57,299 bases of DNA from Bacteroidales bacterium (GCA_016938235.1 JAFGVA010000010.1:1-57299), one strand, 5' to 3'. Counted from the stretch's first letter, positions 46,552 through 56,614 are shown. The notes: a model not told the origin generated them from the sequence alone. A program made the numbers and translations.

Positions 46552-46710
46552 CTACGATTTTAGTAAACTAAGTCTGTCTTCAGGGATTAATTCTCCTGTT
46601 TCGCGCATTTCATAAAAAAATTTACCTTCTTTTATAATTGATTTTTTTATGCGCACAGGCTTATTCCCATCAATGAACACCAGTTGGGCGTTCTTGAATT
46701 TTGAGATCAT
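46552..46710 (-). CDS. Small basic protein of 52 residues, unknown
   Basis: An ATG at 46710 opens a 52-residue frame ending at TAG 46552. The product starts MISKFKNAQLVFIDGNKPVR, has a basic stretch IKKSIIKEGKFFYEMRE and ends ETGELIPEDRLSLLKS. The amino-acid mix looks protein-like: regular charge, two strand-like parts and no low complexity. It fills an otherwise empty 450-base gap between trmN6 and mutS and is convergent with trmN6. No family is recognised. The 220 bases between its start and mutS hold AT-rich sequence that should include the mutS promoter. Confidence 0.55.
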   Translation of the reverse strand: MISKFKNAQLVFIDGNKPVRIKKSIIKEGKFFYEMRETGELIPEDRLSLLKS

Positions 46711-46930
46711 AATATAAAGATTTTAATGGCGCATCAAATATAAGGTTTTTTATTTGGCTTTTAAAAGATATGTATATATCTCAATATTTAACTTTTTAAT
46801 AACAAGTTATCTTTCCGTCCGGCATTTTGTTTCACTTATAATTGTTAATTAATATTGTATAAAGTTCTTCTTTGATTTTTTGAGCTCATACATGCATGGT
46901 ATAAATTAGCGGTAAACAAATTTAGTACAC

Positions 46931-49549
46931 GTGAGTAGTTCGGCAAAGGCAGTAGAAACCCCATTAATGAAGCAATATTACGGCATTAAGGAACAACATC
47001 CTGGTGCGATTTTATTATTCAGGGTAGGCGATTTTTATGAGACATTTGGCGAAGACGCCATAAGAGCTTCAGAAATATTGGGAATTACACTAACAAAAAG
47101 AGCTAACGGGGCAGCTTCTTTTGTCGAACTTGCCGGTTTTCCGCATCATGCTCTGGACACCTATTTGCCAAAAATGGTTAGAGCCGGTCAGCGGGTTGCT
47201 ATATGCGAACAACTCGAAGATCCTAAGCAAACCAAAACAATTGTAAAAAGAGGAATTACCGAACTTGTAACGCCGGGTGTATCACTGAATGATAATGTGT
47301 TAAACCATCGCGAAAATAATTTCCTGGCTTGTGTTCATTTCGAAAAGAAAGTTGCCGGGGTGGCTTTTCTTGATATCTCTACGGGCGAGTTTCTTACTGC
47401 CGAAGGCTCAATAGAATATATCGATAAACTGATAGGTAATTTTAATCCAAAGGAGATTTTATACGAAAGTGGCAAGCGTGAACTTTTTGAGTCTTCATTT
47501 GGAACAAAATATTACACTTTTAAGCTTGATGATTGGATTTTTACGGATGAATCTGCCAGCGAAAGACTAAGAAAGCATTTTGAAACTACAAGTCTGAAAG
47601 GCTTTGGCGTTCAAAACATGAGGCTTGGAATTGTTGCGTCGGGGGCAATTTTGCATTACCTCGATATTACACAGCATAACCATGTGAAACATATTTCAAA
47701 GCTTTCGAGAATAGAGGAAGAACGCTTTGTCTGGCTCGATAAATTTACCATTAGAAATCTGGAACTTTTTGGTTCTATGCATGAGGGAGCAAATACGCTT
47801 GCCCATGTTTTGGATAAAACAGTTTCGCCAATGGGCAGCAGGCTTCTTAAGCGTTGGATTGCTTTACCCTTAAAGGATATAGCTCCAATAAATGAACGAC
47901 TCGATATTGTGGAATATTACCTGAAGAATAACTCTTTCCGACTGGATATCGCAGATAATATCGCGCAGATAGGAGATTTGGAAAGACTGGTATCTAAAGT
48001 TGCTGTCGGAAGAATTTCTCCGCGTGAAATTGTTCAGGTTCGTAACGCTTTATGTGCGATTAACCCTATCAGAGAACTTTGTGAAGGATCAGAAAATGCA
48101 GCTTTAATCAAAATTGGGGAACAGCTCAATCCTTGTAAAGCTATCAGGGAAAGAATAGAGAAGGAGGTGCAACCTGATCCCCCGGCTATGGTAAACAGGG
48201 GCAATGTTATAGCTAAAGGCGTTTCTGATGAACTGGATGAATTGCGTAATTTACAGTCTAAGGGTAAGGACTTTATCGTTCAGCTTCAGCATAACGAAAG
48301 CGAGAAAACCGGTATACCCTCTCTAAAAGTGGGTTTTAATAACGTATTTGGCTATTACATTGAGGTGCGTAATACCCATAAAGATAAAGTGCCGCCTGAG
48401 TGGATCAGGAAACAAACGCTTGTAAGCGCCGAACGATATATTACAGAAGAACTAAAAGAATACGAATCAAAAATTCTTGGTGCCGAAGAAAAAATTCTCA
48501 GTCTTGAAGCCCGTTTGTTCAATGATCTGGTTATTAGTCTGGCCGATTATATCGAAGCATTGCAATTAAATGCTTCCCTGGTTGCTCGTCTCGATTGTCT
48601 GTTGAGCTTTGCTCTTTGTGCACATCAATATAAATATTTCAGACCCGAAATAAATGAATCTGAAGTTATTGAGATATTAGAAGGAAGACATCCTGTTATT
48701 GAACAACAACTGCCAATTGATGAACCTTATATTGCCAACGATATATTTTTAGATAATAAAACTCAACAGGTAATTATTATTACCGGGCCTAATATGTCTG
48801 GTAAATCGGCACTGCTGAGACAAACAGCACTTATTGTTCTTATGGCCCAAATGGGAAGTTTTGTGCCGGCACGGGTTGCTAAAATTGGCTATGTCGACAA
48901 AGTATTTACACGTGTAGGTGCATCAGATAATATATCTCTGGGGGAGTCGACATTTATGGTTGAAATGCTTGAAACAGCAAGTATATTAAATAACGTATCG
49001 CACCGAAGTCTTGTTTTACTCGATGAAATTGGCAGAGGAACAAGTACCTACGATGGTATCTCAATTGCATGGGCAATGGTTGAATACCTGCATGAGCATG
49101 AGAAAGCCAAAGCAAAAACTTTGTTTGCTACACATTATCACGAGCTAAATGAAATGGAAGCTTCGTTTGACAGGATAAAGAATTATAATGTAACAGTAAA
49201 AGAGCTTGAAGATAAGGTAATCTTTCTGCGCAAATTAAAACGGGGAGGTGTGGCTCACAGCTTCGGGATACATGTTGCACGTATGGCAGGAATGCCGAAG
49301 AGTGTTGTGGCAAGAGCCGAGAAAATCCTTTCTGATATGGAGTCGGTAAACAAAGAGAGAAACAATTTACATAAGCCCCTGGAAAAAATTGCCGGCAAAC
49401 GTGAAGGCTACCAAATGAGCTTTTTTCAGCTTGACGATCCGGTACTTAAGCAAATAAGAGACGAGATTAAAAATACAGATATTAATAATCTCACACCGGT
49501 TGAAGCTTTAAATAAACTGAACGAGATTAAAAAAATTACCGGTCTGTAG
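46931..49549 (+). CDS. mutS: DNA mismatch repair protein MutS
   Basis: 872 residues from a GTG start. The N-terminal mismatch-recognition motif is present in [16 protein letters not shown] (the F-x-E of MutS1). The connector, lever and clamp regions lead to the ATPase with Walker A GPNMSGKS (Lys625), then [26 protein letters not shown] (Walker B) and [18 protein letters not shown] precedes the C-terminal helices. It binds mismatches as a dimer and recruits MutL, which is not in this window. Transcribed alone. Confidence 0.98.
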   Translation: MSSSAKAVETPLMKQYYGIKEQHPGAILLFRVGDFYETFGEDAIRASEILGITLTKRANGAASFVELAGFPHHALDTYLPKMVRAGQRVAICEQLEDPKQTKTIVKRGITELVTPGVSLNDNVLNHRENNFLACVHFEKKVAGVAFLDISTGEFLTAEGSIEYIDKLIGNFNPKEILYESGKRELFESSFGTKYYTFKLDDWIFTDESASERLRKHFETTSLKGFGVQNMRLGIVASGAILHYLDITQHNHVKHISKLSRIEEERFVWLDKFTIRNLELFGSMHEGANTLAHVLDKTVSPMGSRLLKRWIALPLKDIAPINERLDIVEYYLKNNSFRLDIADNIAQIGDLERLVSKVAVGRISPREIVQVRNALCAINPIRELCEGSENAALIKIGEQLNPCKAIRERIEKEVQPDPPAMVNRGNVIAKGVSDELDELRNLQSKGKDFIVQLQHNESEKTGIPSLKVGFNNVFGYYIEVRNTHKDKVPPEWIRKQTLVSAERYITEELKEYESKILGAEEKILSLEARLFNDLVISLADYIEALQLNASLVARLDCLLSFALCAHQYKYFRPEINESEVIEILEGRHPVIEQQLPIDEPYIANDIFLDNKTQQVIIITGPNMSGKSALLRQTALIVLMAQMGSFVPARVAKIGYVDKVFTRVGASDNISLGESTFMVEMLETASILNNVSHRSLVLLDEIGRGTSTYDGISIAWAMVEYLHEHEKAKAKTLFATHYHELNEMEASFDRIKNYNVTVKELEDKVIFLRKLKRGGVAHSFGIHVARMAGMPKSVVARAEKILSDMESVNKERNNLHKPLEKIAGKREGYQMSFFQLDDPVLKQIRDEIKNTDINNLTPVEALNKLNEIKKITGL

Positions 49550-49739
49550 TTTGTTCATTTTCTTTTATTCAATCTATATCATTGCAACATCTTCTTTTTT
49601 GAGAATGGTTGTATTTCCTGAAAACCAATGTAATTAAAATTGAGTTGACAATTAAATGGAAATCTCAAAAAAAAGCAGTACATTGAATACTAGTCAATTG
49701 CTATATTTCTTTAGATAACAATTATTTTCAGTAATCGAT

Positions 49740-52700
49740 ATGGGTACACTAACCTGGTTTAAGATTTCAAAAAAGCTCATAATTCTTATTCTTTTAGGGA
49801 TTACAATGCAATTTTTTGGACAGGATGCCGGAATAAAGTTCACTCAGTACTCAACCGCCGATGGATTAAGTCAAAGTTCTGTTCAGACTATTTACCAGGA
49901 TGAAAATGGGTTTCTGTGGCTTGGAACTTATGGAGGTTTTAACAGGTTCGACGGTTTTAATTTTAAGGTTTTTTTAAACGATAAGAGCAATCCATACAGT
50001 TTAAGCGACAATAGAATACGATCGATATGCAAAGATACTACAGGAGTTCTCTTTCTTGGCACAAGGGGTGGTCTGAACAGGTTTTTTATTGACGAAGAAA
50101 TTTTTGTTGACTACACTCACAATCCCGCAGATCCGAATAGTCTGGCCAACAATACGGTATTTAAAATTTTTAAAGACTCCGACGGAGATGTCTGGATAGG
50201 TACCTGGGGAGGGGGGCTTGATAAACTTGAAACTATAGACGATTCAACCCAAGCCGAAAAAGATAGAAAATACAGGTTCATTCATCACATTCCCGAAAAA
50301 GATAAAAACAGTATCAGTGCTCTTAAAATTTCTGATATTACCCAAACCCCCGATGGCCTTATTTGGATTGCAACACGGCATGGCCTTGATAGTTACGATA
50401 AGAATACAAAAAGATTTACTAATTACCATAGCGATTCATCAGATATAACCAGTCTGAGTCATGATAATGTTAGTGCTTTGTGTGTTGATAAACAGGGTAA
50501 TATTTGGGCTGGAACATGGGGTGGAGGATTAAATTTATTTGATCAGAAAACCGGTAAATTTAAACGGTTCTTCTACAACGAGAATGATCCCTATAGTATT
50601 AGCGGAAATATTGTTAAAGCCCTGTTTTGCGATAAAGATGGAACAGTTTGGGTAGGAACCTGGGGAGCTGGATTGAATAAAATAATTCCTCCCGGTGAGC
50701 CATTGTCTGCCTTTAAACCCGAAGATGTTGCTGATGAATACCGCTTCTTAAAGAGTCTTAACAATGAGAACGATAAATCTTCTATTAGCGGGAACTCAGT
50801 GTATTCAATTTACGAGGATAGAACCGGAATGATTTGGGTCGGTATTGATTGGGGAGGAGTAAATAAATTCGAGAACAGGCCACCCAAATTCCAACATATA
50901 TATTCCGAAGACGGCAAAGAAAATTCACTGATTAGCAATATAGTGTATACTATGATTTTTGATTCGGCCGGAAAACTCTGGATTGGTACTCAGAGAGGAG
51001 TGCAGGTATACGATCCGCAAACAAAGCAGTATAAGCTTCACCAGTACGATGAGTTTGATAAAAATACAATAAGCAACAATATTGTATTATCAGCCATAGA
51101 AGATCATGCCGGAAATATATGGCTGGGAACTATGGTCGGTTTCAACAAGTACAATCCAAAAACAGGTATGTTTACACGCTATTACGAAGATATTTCAAAT
51201 CCCGACGCAACCCATGCACTGTGCTTAGCGGAAGATAGTTTCGGAAATATCTGGGTGGGAAACTACGGGGAAGGTCTGTTTCGCTTTAATCCTGAAACTG
51301 AAAAGTTTGATGTTTTTTCTTTTAATGAAAACAATTCCAAAACTATTAGTGACAATATTATTTGGTCCATTCTGGAGGATAAAAACAAAAATTTATGGTT
51401 AGGCACATCAAATGGAGGTCTCAGCATGTTTGATCCGCAAAACGGGGAGTTTACCAGGTACCTGAATAATCCTGATGATTCAACCTCTATAAGCGATAAT
51501 TATGTGCTTAGTCTCTATATCGACAGCCGTAATGATTTTTGGATTGGAACCTCAGGAGGTCTCAATAAAAAGTATATAGACGATTCCGGAAAAGTCTGCT
51601 TTTACCACAATTTTCCCGGATTATTAAAAAACAGCCTATGTAGCGGAATTATTGAAGACGATTTGGGTAATCTTTGGATTTCAGGTTCTTTAGGACTCTT
51701 CAATTATAATATTGAAAAAAATGAGGTAGTCTCATATGGATTGGACGATGGACTCCAGGATGTGGAGTTTTCTGTTAATGCTTTTGAAAAAGATGAAAAC
51801 AGCGGTACTATATATGTAGGTGGAATTAATGGATACAATGTTTTTAATCCGGAACATATAAAAGGCAATGATATTAAGCCTCAGACAAAAATTGTTGAAC
51901 TTAAAATATTTAACAGGCCAGTGAAGGCAGGACAGGAGGTAAACGGAAGAATTATTATAGATAAAGCAATTCATTCTGTTGAAACTATTGTTCTAACACA
52001 TAAAGAGTATGTATTCTCTCTCGAATTTGCTGCCACTCATTACCAGTCGCCTAAGGGGAATAAGTATGCCTATAAACTCGATGGGTTTGAAACCAAATGG
52101 AATTACGTAGGCGATCAAAGAGCCGCTAATTATACAAATTTAGCACCCGGTAAATACACCTTTCTTGTTAAAGCTTCAAATAGTGATGGCTTATGGAATG
52201 AAGAACCAACCAGCCTGAGAATAATTATAAAACCTCCGTGGTGGAAAACTATAGTTTTTAAAATTAGTGCACTAATTCTTATTGTGCTTATAATCTTTGT
52301 GTTATACCGCATACGTATTCGTGAGCTGAACGAAACACAAAAGGTGCTGGAACAAATGGTTATTGAACGTACCGAAGATTTACAGGAAATTAATGTTGTT
52401 CTGGAAGAAAAACAAGAAGAAATAAGCATACAGAACGAAGAATTACAACGACATAGAAGTGAACTTGAAAAATTGGTCGATGAAAGAACGGAAGAATTAC
52501 AAAGGGCAAAAGTAAAAGCTGAAGAGTCGGATCGATTGAAATCTTCTTTTCTAGCCAATATGTCGCACGAGGTTCGCACTCCAATGAATGCCATTATTGG
52601 GTTCTCTAATCTGTTGGACGATCCCGATGTTGACAACAATGAGCGAAGCTATTACATCGGCATGATTCAAAACAACGGGAATGCGCTTTTAACCCTTATT

Positions 52701-53630
52701 AATGATATTCTCGATATTTCAACAATAGAAGCGAATCAACTGGTGCTTTATAAAGATCATTTTTGTCTCGATGACATTTTTAAGGAAATATACAGTTATT
52801 TTACTCTGAAGAATGATAAAAACATTGAGCTAATTTATGAAAACAGCGGCGAGAATGAGAAGACATTCCTATTTACCGACTCAGTAAGGTTCCGCCAGGT
52901 AATGAATAACCTGATAACCAATGCAGTTAAATATACCGACGAAGGATATGTGCGATTTGGCTTTAAAACCAATACTGATGATATATTCATATATGTTGAA
53001 GATACAGGTATAGGCATTGAAGAATCAAATCAGTCGCAAATATTTAACTATTTCCATAAAGTTGAATCCGATGGAAAAAAATTATACCAGGGCTCAGGTA
53101 TTGGCTTGTCAATTAGCCAAAAGCTGGTTCAAATGATGGATTCTTGTTTAATGGTAGAATCAAAACCTGGCAAGGGAAGTAAGTTTAGTTTTACATTATC
53201 TAAATCGAATTATAGTAACCCCAATAATAGCGGTAAAGCTTCAATAAAAAAGGTTTATAATTTTAGCGATAAAACCATTTTAATTGCTGAAGACGAAAAA
53301 ACCAATTTCGAGCTTATTAAATTATTATTAAGAAAAACCGGGGCAAGGCTTATTTGGGCTCCGAACGGATTAGAAGCAGTTGAAATAATAAAGGGTAAAG
53401 AAGAAAAAATTAACCTTATTCTTATGGATATAAAAATGCCTGTAATGGGTGGTTATGAAGCTTTTGATCAAATACATAAACTGAGTCCCGATATTCCTGT
53501 AGTGGCTATTACAGCTTATGCTCAGGCTGGTGATAAATCAAAAATAATAAAGTACGGATTCACCAATTATATTTCAAAACCGGTAAATGCCGATTTACTA
53601 ATGGAATTAATTTATCAGTGTAGCAAGTAA
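49740..53630 (+). CDS. Hybrid propeller histidine kinase with receiver domain
   Basis: 1296 residues. A signal segment (about 10-27) precedes two seven-bladed propellers made of two-component-regulator propeller repeats (about 35-720; repeats such as GFLWLGTYGGFNRFDG, NIWAGTWGGGLNLFD, KLWIGTQRGVQVYDP). A Y_Y_Y domain (about 750-830), one membrane helix (about 838-857) and a long coiled coil (860-930) follow. HisKA has His943 in NMSHEVRTPMNAIIGFSN; the ATPase has NNLITNAVKYT, DTGIGI and GSGIGLSIS. A C-terminal receiver has phospho-acceptor Asp1230 in LMDIKMPVMGG and the Lys in ISKPV. Unlike the hybrid regulators of glycan-use loci, it lacks a C-terminal AraC DNA-binding domain, so it must signal to another protein. 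No partner is adjacent. Confidence 0.93.
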   Translation: MGTLTWFKISKKLIILILLGITMQFFGQDAGIKFTQYSTADGLSQSSVQTIYQDENGFLWLGTYGGFNRFDGFNFKVFLNDKSNPYSLSDNRIRSICKDTTGVLFLGTRGGLNRFFIDEEIFVDYTHNPADPNSLANNTVFKIFKDSDGDVWIGTWGGGLDKLETIDDSTQAEKDRKYRFIHHIPEKDKNSISALKISDITQTPDGLIWIATRHGLDSYDKNTKRFTNYHSDSSDITSLSHDNVSALCVDKQGNIWAGTWGGGLNLFDQKTGKFKRFFYNENDPYSISGNIVKALFCDKDGTVWVGTWGAGLNKIIPPGEPLSAFKPEDVADEYRFLKSLNNENDKSSISGNSVYSIYEDRTGMIWVGIDWGGVNKFENRPPKFQHIYSEDGKENSLISNIVYTMIFDSAGKLWIGTQRGVQVYDPQTKQYKLHQYDEFDKNTISNNIVLSAIEDHAGNIWLGTMVGFNKYNPKTGMFTRYYEDISNPDATHALCLAEDSFGNIWVGNYGEGLFRFNPETEKFDVFSFNENNSKTISDNIIWSILEDKNKNLWLGTSNGGLSMFDPQNGEFTRYLNNPDDSTSISDNYVLSLYIDSRNDFWIGTSGGLNKKYIDDSGKVCFYHNFPGLLKNSLCSGIIEDDLGNLWISGSLGLFNYNIEKNEVVSYGLDDGLQDVEFSVNAFEKDENSGTIYVGGINGYNVFNPEHIKGNDIKPQTKIVELKIFNRPVKAGQEVNGRIIIDKAIHSVETIVLTHKEYVFSLEFAATHYQSPKGNKYAYKLDGFETKWNYVGDQRAANYTNLAPGKYTFLVKASNSDGLWNEEPTSLRIIIKPPWWKTIVFKISALILIVLIIFVLYRIRIRELNETQKVLEQMVIERTEDLQEINVVLEEKQEEISIQNEELQRHRSELEKLVDERTEELQRAKVKAEESDRLKSSFLANMSHEVRTPMNAIIGFSNLLDDPDVDNNERSYYIGMIQNNGNALLTLINDILDISTIEANQLVLYKDHFCLDDIFKEIYSYFTLKNDKNIELIYENSGENEKTFLFTDSVRFRQVMNNLITNAVKYTDEGYVRFGFKTNTDDIFIYVEDTGIGIEESNQSQIFNYFHKVESDGKKLYQGSGIGLSISQKLVQMMDSCLMVESKPGKGSKFSFTLSKSNYSNPNNSGKASIKKVYNFSDKTILIAEDEKTNFELIKLLLRKTGARLIWAPNGLEAVEIIKGKEEKINLILMDIKMPVMGGYEAFDQIHKLSPDIPVVAITAYAQAGDKSKIIKYGFTNYISKPVNADLLMELIYQCSK

Positions 53631-53713
53631 AACCAGGAGGAACTAATTATGAGGTGTTTAATGCCGGCAAATAATAAGTGCGTGGGTTTTTTTAGAAAAA
53701 AGCATCATTTTTT

Positions 53714-53743
53714 TTGCAGAAATAAAAAAGAGGTATAAATTTG
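53714..53743 (+). promoter_or_regulatory. tRNA-Gly promoter
   Basis: TTG at 53714-53716 is followed after 19 bases by TAAATTTG at 53736-53743. This is a full match to the Bacteroidota promoter (TTG, 19-21 bases, TAnnTTTG), 16 bases before the tRNA. Confidence 0.78.
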
Positions 53744-53759
53744 CACCACCATAAAATAA

Positions 53760-53832
<73 letters not shown>

Positions 53833-53855
53833 CAAATGTTCTTAACAAAATTAAG

Positions 53856-53899
53856 AAAGAGCGTTTATACTTCTCAAAGTAAGTTTTCGCTCTTTTTTT
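53856..53899 (+). terminator. Terminator behind tRNA-Gly
   Basis: AAAGAGCG at 53856-53863 pairs with CGCTCTTT at 53888-53895, and more T follow. ACTT/AAGT pairing inside the loop adds stability. It suggests that the two tRNAs are separate units. Confidence 0.75.
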
Positions 53900-53924
53900 A
53901 ATTACAAAAAATTGGTTGTCCAAT

Positions 53925-54010
53925 GCCCGGGTGGTGGAATTGGTAGACACGCTGGACTTAAAATCCAGTGAACAGCAATGTTCGTGCGGGTTCAAGTCCC
54001 GCCCCGGGTA
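53925..54010 (+). tRNA. tRNA-Leu (UAA)
   Basis: 86 bases. The acceptor GCCCGGG pairs with CCCGGGT (one G-T pair), the D arm is GTGGAATTGGTAGACAC, and the anticodon loop CTTAAAA gives anticodon TAA. A long variable arm (TGAACAGCAATGTTCG) marks a class II tRNA. The T arm is GCGGGTTCAAGTCCCGC. CCA is not encoded. Confidence 0.97.
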
Positions 54011-54028
54011 CAACTAAATCAACTCAAT

Positions 54029-54065
54029 CCCCTGTATAGCCTGGCTTGCAGGGGGTTTTCTTTTT
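54029..54065 (+). terminator. Terminator behind tRNA-Leu
   Basis: CCCCTG at 54029-54034 pairs with CAGGGG at 54049-54054, followed by TTTTCTTTTT. The 140 bases from here to the glycosyltransferase gene show nothing else. Confidence 0.7.
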
Positions 54066-54197
54066 GCTTTGGATACAACATGGATGCAAAAACCAGGATA
54101 TTCTTTTTTTAATTCACACTGATTCAGATTAAAACATAGTTAATTATTTCTAATTATAAATGCAGGTTAATTTGCTTGATTTTGTGGGGTTCATGTG

Positions 54198-55826
54198 TTA
54201 TTCAAAAATTATTCTCCACCTTGGGGGGCCTTGTCTTCCATGCATAATTTTCATTCTATCGCCAAACTGCTTTTGCAGATTCTCAAGCAATTCGTCAGAT
54301 GCGTAAATCACAAAAACATCAGAATAAGTATTGTCTGGAATAATTTTATCTATCTCGCTTCTGTTGGCAGATACTCTCAGAACATCTATTTCATCTGAAG
54401 AACAATTTGCCAACACCTCCATCGAATGCATAGGGCCATCCCACGGACTGTTTAATCTCATAAAATCGGTAACCATTAGTGGCTTTTTGGCCTTTGATAA
54501 TAATTCAGCATTGTCGACAAACTCCTTTTCCCATTCGCCTCCAAGATACCAATATGGGTATTTCGAAATTGTAAATATCGAATAAAAACTTATTACAATT
54601 ATTCCGATGTAGACACCCCTTGAGATAAGCTTTTTTGTTTTTGAGTAATAAAAAATCAGGTACGAAACAATTAAAAGCACTGGAATAGTATTAAAGATAT
54701 AATATCTCCACCAGTGTGTGGTAATAGCATTCCTGGCCAAATCCAGTCCGCAAAAGAAAACCAATCCGGGTATAAATATCAGAAATATAAACCAGGCAGT
54801 TTCTCTTTTTTCCTTTTTAAATAATAAAATAACCGACAGTACAATCAAGGATAAAATTATAAGATTGAATCCGGTTTCAACTATCATAGCTGGTGTGATG
54901 TTGTGAAACACATCATCCCAAAACAAAGTGTAATTCAAATAGAATGAAAAAGTTCGCACGGAGCCGAGTACATATCCCAGAACAGGAGCCCAGACTGGAA
55001 CGGCCTCAAATTTATGCCACGATAAAGCTGAAAATATTTCAGTCCGGTTATTTATAAGATAAACAAACCAGGGTAGGTAAAACAGAACTATTATACTTAT
55101 AGTAATCAGGAACTTTATTCGTGATTCTTTCTTTAAGAATAATACAAAAAGTAAATGTTCAAAAATAATAAAACCTGAAAGTATAGATGTATAAAGCGAC
55201 AGAACGGAAAATACAATATAACCAGCCCACCATTTCAATGCAGGGTTATTTACTGCCTTTAACAAATAATAGTGAATTGCTGCCAGTAAAAATGCCCATA
55301 ACATATAATATCTGGCTTCTTGCGCAAAATAATGTATAAAAGGAGACACGGCGAAGAGGCTTATGGCAACCCATCCGGCAGTTTTTGATTTGAACAACTC
55401 CTTTGCCAGTCCAAACATAAAAGGGATGGTAAGCAGAAAAATTAAAACACTGAATAACCTGTAATGAATGGGGTTGTCGCCAATCATACGATACCAGAAT
55501 GAGAGAATCATATAGTGGAGCGGATTTAAATTCATGTTTTGAATCTGAGCTTTGAGCTCCTCTTGTAGTTTATAATTAGCATCGGTATGAGTTAAGAGTC
55601 CGGTATAGTGACTGATCGGCACTATTTCATTTAATTTGGAGTCATCAAGTTGCAAAACATTGTCAGCTCCGGCTACTTGAACAACAGTAGCAATTTCGTC
55701 ATACCACAGTATTTTATAGTCAAGACGATAAAATTTGATTGAAACTCCCAGAATTACAATTATTACAAATGGGGTTAGATTGTTTGAAACTAAAGTTCGG
55801 ATAAAATTGAAAATGCGTTGAATCAT
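54198..55826 (-). CDS. GT-C glycosyltransferase (family 39/ArnT-like membrane protein)
   Basis: 542 residues from the ATG at 55826; a TTG at 55847 would add seven. About eleven hydrophobic helices. The first periplasmic loop has KILWYDEIATVVQV, with the Asp-Glu pair typical of GT-C enzymes that use lipid-phosphate sugar donors, followed by a helix with HYRLFSVLIFLLTIPFMFGL (in part) and a FAQEARYYMLWAFL stretch. The C-terminal soluble part (about 445-540) contains LMVTDFMRLNSP. This fits the PMT/ArnT superfamily that transfers sugars to protein or lipid at the outer face of the inner membrane. The acceptor is unknown. It is transcribed alone, facing the tRNAs. Confidence 0.82.
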   Translation of the reverse strand: MIQRIFNFIRTLVSNNLTPFVIIVILGVSIKFYRLDYKILWYDEIATVVQVAGADNVLQLDDSKLNEIVPISHYTGLLTHTDANYKLQEELKAQIQNMNLNPLHYMILSFWYRMIGDNPIHYRLFSVLIFLLTIPFMFGLAKELFKSKTAGWVAISLFAVSPFIHYFAQEARYYMLWAFLLAAIHYYLLKAVNNPALKWWAGYIVFSVLSLYTSILSGFIIFEHLLFVLFLKKESRIKFLITISIIVLFYLPWFVYLINNRTEIFSALSWHKFEAVPVWAPVLGYVLGSVRTFSFYLNYTLFWDDVFHNITPAMIVETGFNLIILSLIVLSVILLFKKEKRETAWFIFLIFIPGLVFFCGLDLARNAITTHWWRYYIFNTIPVLLIVSYLIFYYSKTKKLISRGVYIGIIVISFYSIFTISKYPYWYLGGEWEKEFVDNAELLSKAKKPLMVTDFMRLNSPWDGPMHSMEVLANCSSDEIDVLRVSANRSEIDKIIPDNTYSDVFVIYASDELLENLQKQFGDRMKIMHGRQGPPRWRIIFE

Positions 55827-55955
55827 GATTTGTGTTTTTTTTACCAAGTTAAATTCTTTTTATTCTATAAGTATCCGTTAGTGTTAAATTATTGGGTATA
55901 AAAACTTCGAGGCATTGTTATTAGTAAAAAACTTACTTTAAATACAATATATCAA

Positions 55956-56008
55956 TAATGCATATTTACACGATAGTTGTGTGGCATAGTATGAGACACT
56001 GAAACATT
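55956..56008 (+). repeat. Repeat block, copy A, upstream of the toxin-antitoxin genes
   Basis: TAATGCATATTTACA at 55956-55970 and GACACTGAAACATT at 55995-56008 recur at 57091-57105 and 57138-57151 in the same order. The distance between the two parts is 24 bases here and 32 in copy B. Both copies precede a small gene on the plus strand. Confidence 0.75.
55976..55990 (+). repeat. Flanking motif of the toxin module, left copy
   Basis: GTTGTGTGGCATAGT. The right copy at 56615-56629 is its reverse complement with one mismatch (ACTACGCCACACAAC). Together they bracket the antitoxin and toxin genes. Confidence 0.55.
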
Positions 56009-56067
56009 GACAGTTAATGCAGATGACTGATGTTTTTTTAGTATCTTGCAAATATAATTGATTCGAT

Positions 56068-56241
56068 ATGAGGACAAATGATATAATAAAAGAAATTCAA
56101 AGATTACCGATTTCAAAAAGGATTTATGTAGTCGAGAAAACCATCCATTCGATTAGGACACAGGAGGATAAAAATGTGATGAAAAAAGCTGCCGATACTT
56201 TATATACTGATTACAAAACTGATACTGAATTGACAGCATAA
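56068..56241 (+). CDS. MazF-partner antitoxin, C-terminally truncated by an in-frame stop
   Basis: 57 residues, below usual gene-finder limits: it starts MRTNDIIKEIQRLPISKRIY, continues with the basic helix VVEKTIHSIRTQEDK and ends YKTDTELTA at TAA 56239. If that TAA is read through, the same frame continues TNLDYVDFYEAK and ends at TGA 56278-56280, 14 bases inside the toxin gene. Such an overlap is usual for antitoxin-toxin pairs. From memory, relatives in Bacteroidota continue with a Phe after ELTA. The stop therefore looks like a nonsense change that removes about 13 residues, the end of the protein that usually wraps the toxin. Whether the short form still neutralises MazF is unknown. Confidence 0.72.
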   Translation: MRTNDIIKEIQRLPISKRIYVVEKTIHSIRTQEDKNVMKKAADTLYTDYKTDTELTA

Positions 56242-56266
56242 ACGAATCTTGATTATGTAGATTTTT

Positions 56267-56614
56267 ATGAAGCAAAATGAAGTTTGGTTAATTAACCTTG
56301 ACCCGACAATTGGAGCGGAGATTAAAAAGACCCGACCTGCAATTATTGTTAATGATAATTTGTTAGGAAAACTGCCACTAAAAATCTTTGTCCCGATTAC
56401 TGATTGGAAAGACCGATACACGATAGCTCCTTGGATGATTAGAATTGAAGCAAACAATAAAAATGGACTGACAAAGGACTCTTCTGCCGATTGTTTTCAG
56501 GTGCGTTCTGTATCACAAGATAGATTTGTAAAACGACTTGGTGAATTATCGGATTCGATTATGGATGAAATTCGGATTGGATTATCAAAAGTATTATCAA
56601 TTGATACTGAATAA
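56267..56614 (+). CDS. MazF/PemK-type endoribonuclease toxin
   Basis: 115 residues. The family pattern is complete: NEVWLINLDPTIGAEIKKTRP at the start (the W-LDPT-G-E-KTRP core, with the RPAIIV strand after it), FVPITDWKDRY in the middle and the SVSQDRFVKRLGELSD helix at the end. The common catalytic Arg and Thr/Ser positions of MazF (in KTRPAIIV and VPIT) are present. It would cleave single-stranded RNA at short motifs. The frame is intact. It starts 25 bases after the truncated antitoxin stop and overlaps the longer antitoxin frame by 14 bases. Confidence 0.9.
   Translation: MKQNEVWLINLDPTIGAEIKKTRPAIIVNDNLLGKLPLKIFVPITDWKDRYTIAPWMIRIEANNKNGLTKDSSADCFQVRSVSQDRFVKRLGELSDSIMDEIRIGLSKVLSIDTE

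Noticed and set aside
49683-49709. TTG ... TATATTTC as promoter of the hybrid kinase
   Set aside because: The spacing is 16 bases rather than 19-21 and the last base of the -7 element deviates.
53649-53738. 29-codon frame behind the hybrid kinase with a good AGGAGG-like site
   Set aside because: The product (MRCLMPANNKC...) is short and Cys/Phe/Lys-rich, and the frame runs into the tRNA-Gly promoter; Shine-Dalgarno sites are not the rule in this group.
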